DNA of 53,452 nt, from contig PNJQ01000016.1 in the NCBI GenBank assembly GCA_013821985.1, positions 1 to 53,452 of the forward strand, given 5' to 3'. Under the pieces are notes generated by a model. That model saw nothing but the letters and a program-made list of their open reading frames with translations, did not search any database and had not been told where the DNA came from. The position numbers and the translations under genes are program-made. The first letter of the stretch is position 1; each line of letters starts with the position of its first letter. The DNA is from Opitutus sp. (GTDB taxonomy: Bacteria > Verrucomicrobiota > Verrucomicrobiia > Opitutales > Opitutaceae). Shown here in pieces: positions 51,348 through 53,452 of this stretch.

Positions 51348-51372
51348 GTAGGGCGGGGTCGCCGACCCCGCC
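51348..51372. repeat. GTAGGGCGGGGTCGCCGACCCCGCC hairpin unit
   Basis: GCGGGGTC G CCGACCCCGC forms a perfect stem. The core GGGGTCGCCGACCCC is the first hairpin of the element in lpd. It begins 7 nt after the hydrolase stop codon. Confidence 0.75.
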
Positions 51373-51392
51373 TTTGGTGCGCCTTACGCTTC

Positions 51393-51458
51393 GGCTCGCT
51401 CCGCGCTCGCCGCTCCATCGATCGTGCGCTCCTTCGCCGCGGGGAGCGCCAGCGACCC
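51393..51458. repeat. GCGGCGAGCGC element, copy 2
   Basis: GGCTCGCTCCGCGCTCGCCG (from 51393) and GCGGGGAGCGCCAGCGACCC (51439-51458) are reverse complements of the two halves of the element at 46849-46911, but in the same order. It is in the gap before the aldo-keto reductase gene. Confidence 0.75.
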
Positions 51459-51523
51459 GGCCCTCTGCGTCAGTCCCGCGTTCCGCGTTAGACAAACGCG
51501 CTCCCGCGTTGCAGAGTCCGCGC

Positions 51524-52510
51524 ATGACTATGCCTTACCGCCGCGTCGGCACGACCGGCCTCAAAGTCTCTGCATTGTCCTTCGGGGCGTGGGTGACGTT
51601 CGGCAACCAGATCGGCGGCGATGTCGCGCGCGATCTCATGCACACCGCCTACGACGCGGGCGTGAACTTCTTCGACAACGCCGAAACCTACGCCGACGGC
51701 CGCGCCGAAACGGTGATGGGCGAAATCCTGAAAAACTCCGGCTGGCGCCGCAGCAGCTACGTGCTCTCCAGCAAAGTTTATTTCGGCGCCGAGAGCGAAG
51801 GCCCGAACGAGATGGGCCTCTCGCGCAAACACGTCATCGAAGGCTGCCACGCTTGCCTGCGCCGCCTGCAGACCGATTACCTCGACATTCTTTTCTGTCA
51901 CCGCCCCGATCCCGACACGCCCGTCCTCGAAACCGTGCGCGCGATGCACGACCTCATCGTGCAAGGCAAAGTCCTCTACTGGGGCACGAGCGAGTGGAGC
52001 GCCGCGGAGATCAACGCCGCCTTCGCCGTTTGCGACAAATACAACTTCCATGCGCCGATCGTCGAACAGCCGCAGTATAATCTTTTTCACCGCACGCGCT
52101 TCGAGCGCGAGCTCACGCCGGTGTTCAAGGAACGCGGCATGGGCACGACGATCTGGTCGCCGCTCGCGAGCGGTCTGCTCACCGGCAAATACAACGAGGG
52201 CGTTCCGGCCGACTCGCGCCTGCACATGGAAAGCCTCGAGTGGCTGCGCAAACGCCTCACCGGTTTTGGCGCGGAGAAGAAGCTCGCCGCCGTGAAAAAA
52301 TACGCCGATCTCGCCGCGCGCGTCGGCATCCCACTCCCGCGCCTCGCTATCGCCTGGTGCCTGAAAAACCCGCAGGTCAGCACCGTCATCATGGGCGCTT
52401 CGAAGGTCGAGCAGCTCCACGAAAACCTCGGCGCGCTCGACATCATGGACAAGCTCACCCCGCAAGTGATGGCCGAGCTCGACCAGATTTCCCGAGCCGT
52501 CGCCGAGTAA
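51524..52510 (+). CDS. Aldo/keto reductase (potassium-channel beta-subunit-like)
   Basis: A 328-aa NADPH-dependent reductase of carbonyls. Catalytic tetrad members are visible: FFDNAETYADG (Asp, Tyr), VLSSKVYFG (Lys) and ILFCHRPDPDTP (His). The C-terminal cofactor site includes ASKVEQLHENLGAL. Pattern and length fit the AKR6/YghZ-like group. It may reduce aldehydes or quinone-derived carbonyls formed in the neighbouring module; that is inference. ATG 51524 is chosen, with ATG 51530 as alternative; the long open upstream frame crosses spacer repeats and is not coding. Confidence 0.92.
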   Translation: MTMPYRRVGTTGLKVSALSFGAWVTFGNQIGGDVARDLMHTAYDAGVNFFDNAETYADGRAETVMGEILKNSGWRRSSYVLSSKVYFGAESEGPNEMGLSRKHVIEGCHACLRRLQTDYLDILFCHRPDPDTPVLETVRAMHDLIVQGKVLYWGTSEWSAAEINAAFAVCDKYNFHAPIVEQPQYNLFHRTRFERELTPVFKERGMGTTIWSPLASGLLTGKYNEGVPADSRLHMESLEWLRKRLTGFGAEKKLAAVKKYADLAARVGIPLPRLAIAWCLKNPQVSTVIMGASKVEQLHENLGALDIMDKLTPQVMAELDQISRAVAE

Positions 52511-52536
52511 CCCACCCGAGCAACGGCGCCGGAGGA

Positions 52537-52690
52537 CAGAAGTCAGAGGACAGAATTCAGAGACCGCACCACCCGCATTCTTTCTCTGTGCACCGTTCAC
52601 CGCTCGCTGCTTCAAGCTCTCCGCGCTCAGCTCCGGCAACTGCTGACCGCTGACTGCTGACGGCTTCTTGCTTAACGCTTACCGCCTACC
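52537..52690. repeat. Degenerate short direct repeats upstream of the MBL hydrolase
   Basis: CAGAAGTCAGAGGACAGAAT TCAGAGA, then TGCTGACCGCTGACTGCTGA, then CGCTTACCGCCTACCGCTTC: three different low-complexity tandem-like stretches in the 191-nt gap. No promoter can be named. Their origin is unknown. Confidence 0.55.
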
Positions 52691-52701
52691 GCTTCCTTCC
52701 C

Positions 52702-53436
52702 ATGCGTCTCACCTACATCGGCCATTCCACGTTCGTTCTCGAAACCTCGTCTCACCGGATCGTGTTCGATCCGTTCTTTGAGCAAAACCCCACCAGCCGC
52801 ACCAAGGTCAAGGATCTGCTCTGCGACTACATCCTCGTCTCGCACGGTCACAGCGACCACTGCTCCGACGCGGTGAAACTCGCGCTGCGCACCGGCGCCA
52901 CGATCGTCGCCAATTTCGAAATCTGCGAATACTTCGCGAAACAGGGCGCCAAAACCCACGCGATGAATCCGGGCGGCGCGCACGATTTCCCGTTCGGTCG
53001 CGTAAAGCTCGTGCCCGCCATCCACACCTCCAGCTTCGACGGCGAACCCGGCGCGCCCTACGCGGGCATCGCCTGCGGCGTCCTCGTCACCGCCGACGGC
53101 AACACGATCTACCACGCCGGTGACACCGCGCTGTTCACCGACATGAAACTCATCGGCGCCGCGAAGCTCGACCTCGCGCTGCTCCCGATCGGCGACAACT
53201 TCACCATGGGCCCCGATGACGCGCTCACCGCACTCTCGTTCCTGAAGCCGAAGCTCGCCGTCCCGATGCACTACAACACGTGGCCGGTCATCAATCAGGA
53301 CGCCGCCGACTTCGCGCAGCGCGCCAAACGCAAAGGCTACCGCGTTAACCCGCTCAAGCCCGGCGAATCGCTCGAGCTCCCCGCGAAGAAGCCGCGCGCC
53401 ACGGCGAAGAAGCGCGCCACAAAACGCCGCGCCTAA
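52702..53436 (+). CDS. UPF0173-type metal-dependent hydrolase (metallo-beta-lactamase fold)
   Basis: A 244-aa MBL-fold enzyme. MRLTYIGHSTFVLET opens the fold; SHGHSDH (about 48-54) is the HxHxDH metal motif; YHAGDTAL supplies the further Asp, and PMHYNTWP the last His. It resembles the UPF0173/UlaG-like family whose substrates are poorly known. The last ~20 residues are Lys/Arg/Ala-rich (KKPRATAKKRATKRRA), an unusual basic tail for this family that may bind nucleic acid or be a lineage-specific extension. ATG 52702. Confidence 0.92.
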   Translation: MRLTYIGHSTFVLETSSHRIVFDPFFEQNPTSRTKVKDLLCDYILVSHGHSDHCSDAVKLALRTGATIVANFEICEYFAKQGAKTHAMNPGGAHDFPFGRVKLVPAIHTSSFDGEPGAPYAGIACGVLVTADGNTIYHAGDTALFTDMKLIGAAKLDLALLPIGDNFTMGPDDALTALSFLKPKLAVPMHYNTWPVINQDAADFAQRAKRKGYRVNPLKPGESLELPAKKPRATAKKRATKRRA

Positions 53437-53452
53437 AGTAGCGCCAGTCTCC

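Noticed and set aside
51338-51523. N-terminal extension of the aldo-keto reductase
   Set aside because: The open frame crosses two spacer repeats and encodes Arg/Pro/Ser-rich sequence; the family begins at MTMPYRRVG.

Overview
The window looks like chromosomal DNA of a high-GC Gram-negative bacterium, most likely Opitutaceae (Verrucomicrobiota). This is an inference from the mixture of outer-membrane porins and lipoproteins, RNase HII together with RNase HIII, a 2-oxoglutarate dehydrogenase operon, and many short palindromic repeats in spacers (and some in genes). I see no rRNA, tRNA, CRISPR array, complete transposase or prophage.

Layout. (1) 1-4911, + strand: a CoA-thioester cluster (SDR, crotonase, acyl-CoA dehydrogenase, benzoate-CoA-ligase-like enzyme, RidA) resembling the aerobic 2-aminobenzoyl-CoA route. 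(2) 5130-5680: a candidate structured small RNA with a strong terminator and an 84-aa protein resembling an integrase arm-binding domain. (3) 5841-15473, - strand: a large Sel1/coiled-coil/LysM protein coupled to an ATP-grasp-like enzyme, then prfB with its programmed +1 frameshift, preceded by a membrane pseudokinase. (4) 15634-26637, - strand: a surface-polysaccharide region (gmd-fcl pair, Wzc-type tyrosine autokinase, outer-membrane beta-barrel, GT39-like membrane protein, a PstS-like binding protein) with valS embedded. (5) 26786-36283: a sigma-54 response regulator, small housekeeping and lipoprotein genes, a GltD-like oxidoreductase, a methyltransferase, and a porin followed by an NtrB-like kinase. 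(6) 36379-39933: rnhB and rnhC flanking a ribbon-helix-helix-like regulator plus exported SRPBCC protein, then a SUI1/YciH factor. (7) 40110-45695: sucA-sucB-lpd. (8) 45923-53436: an EamA transporter, a HAD phosphatase, a BamE-like lipoprotein, rpiB, a MarR / ring-cleaving dioxygenase (frameshifted) / MhqD-like hydrolase cluster, an aldo-keto reductase and an MBL-fold hydrolase.

The most striking structure is the repeat load. Several unrelated families of 25-80 bp imperfect palindromes occupy many spacers. One family sits inside both sucB and lpd in the same orientation and reading phase and is translated as nearly the same 17-residue peptide; further repeat-like sequence is translated in the sucB linker and in the yciH linker. 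Other points of interest are the candidate small RNA next to the integrase-like mini-protein, the pseudokinase beside prfB, the abutting start codons (CATATG) next to rnhB, and a pair of AT-rich operator-like sites around the marR gene.
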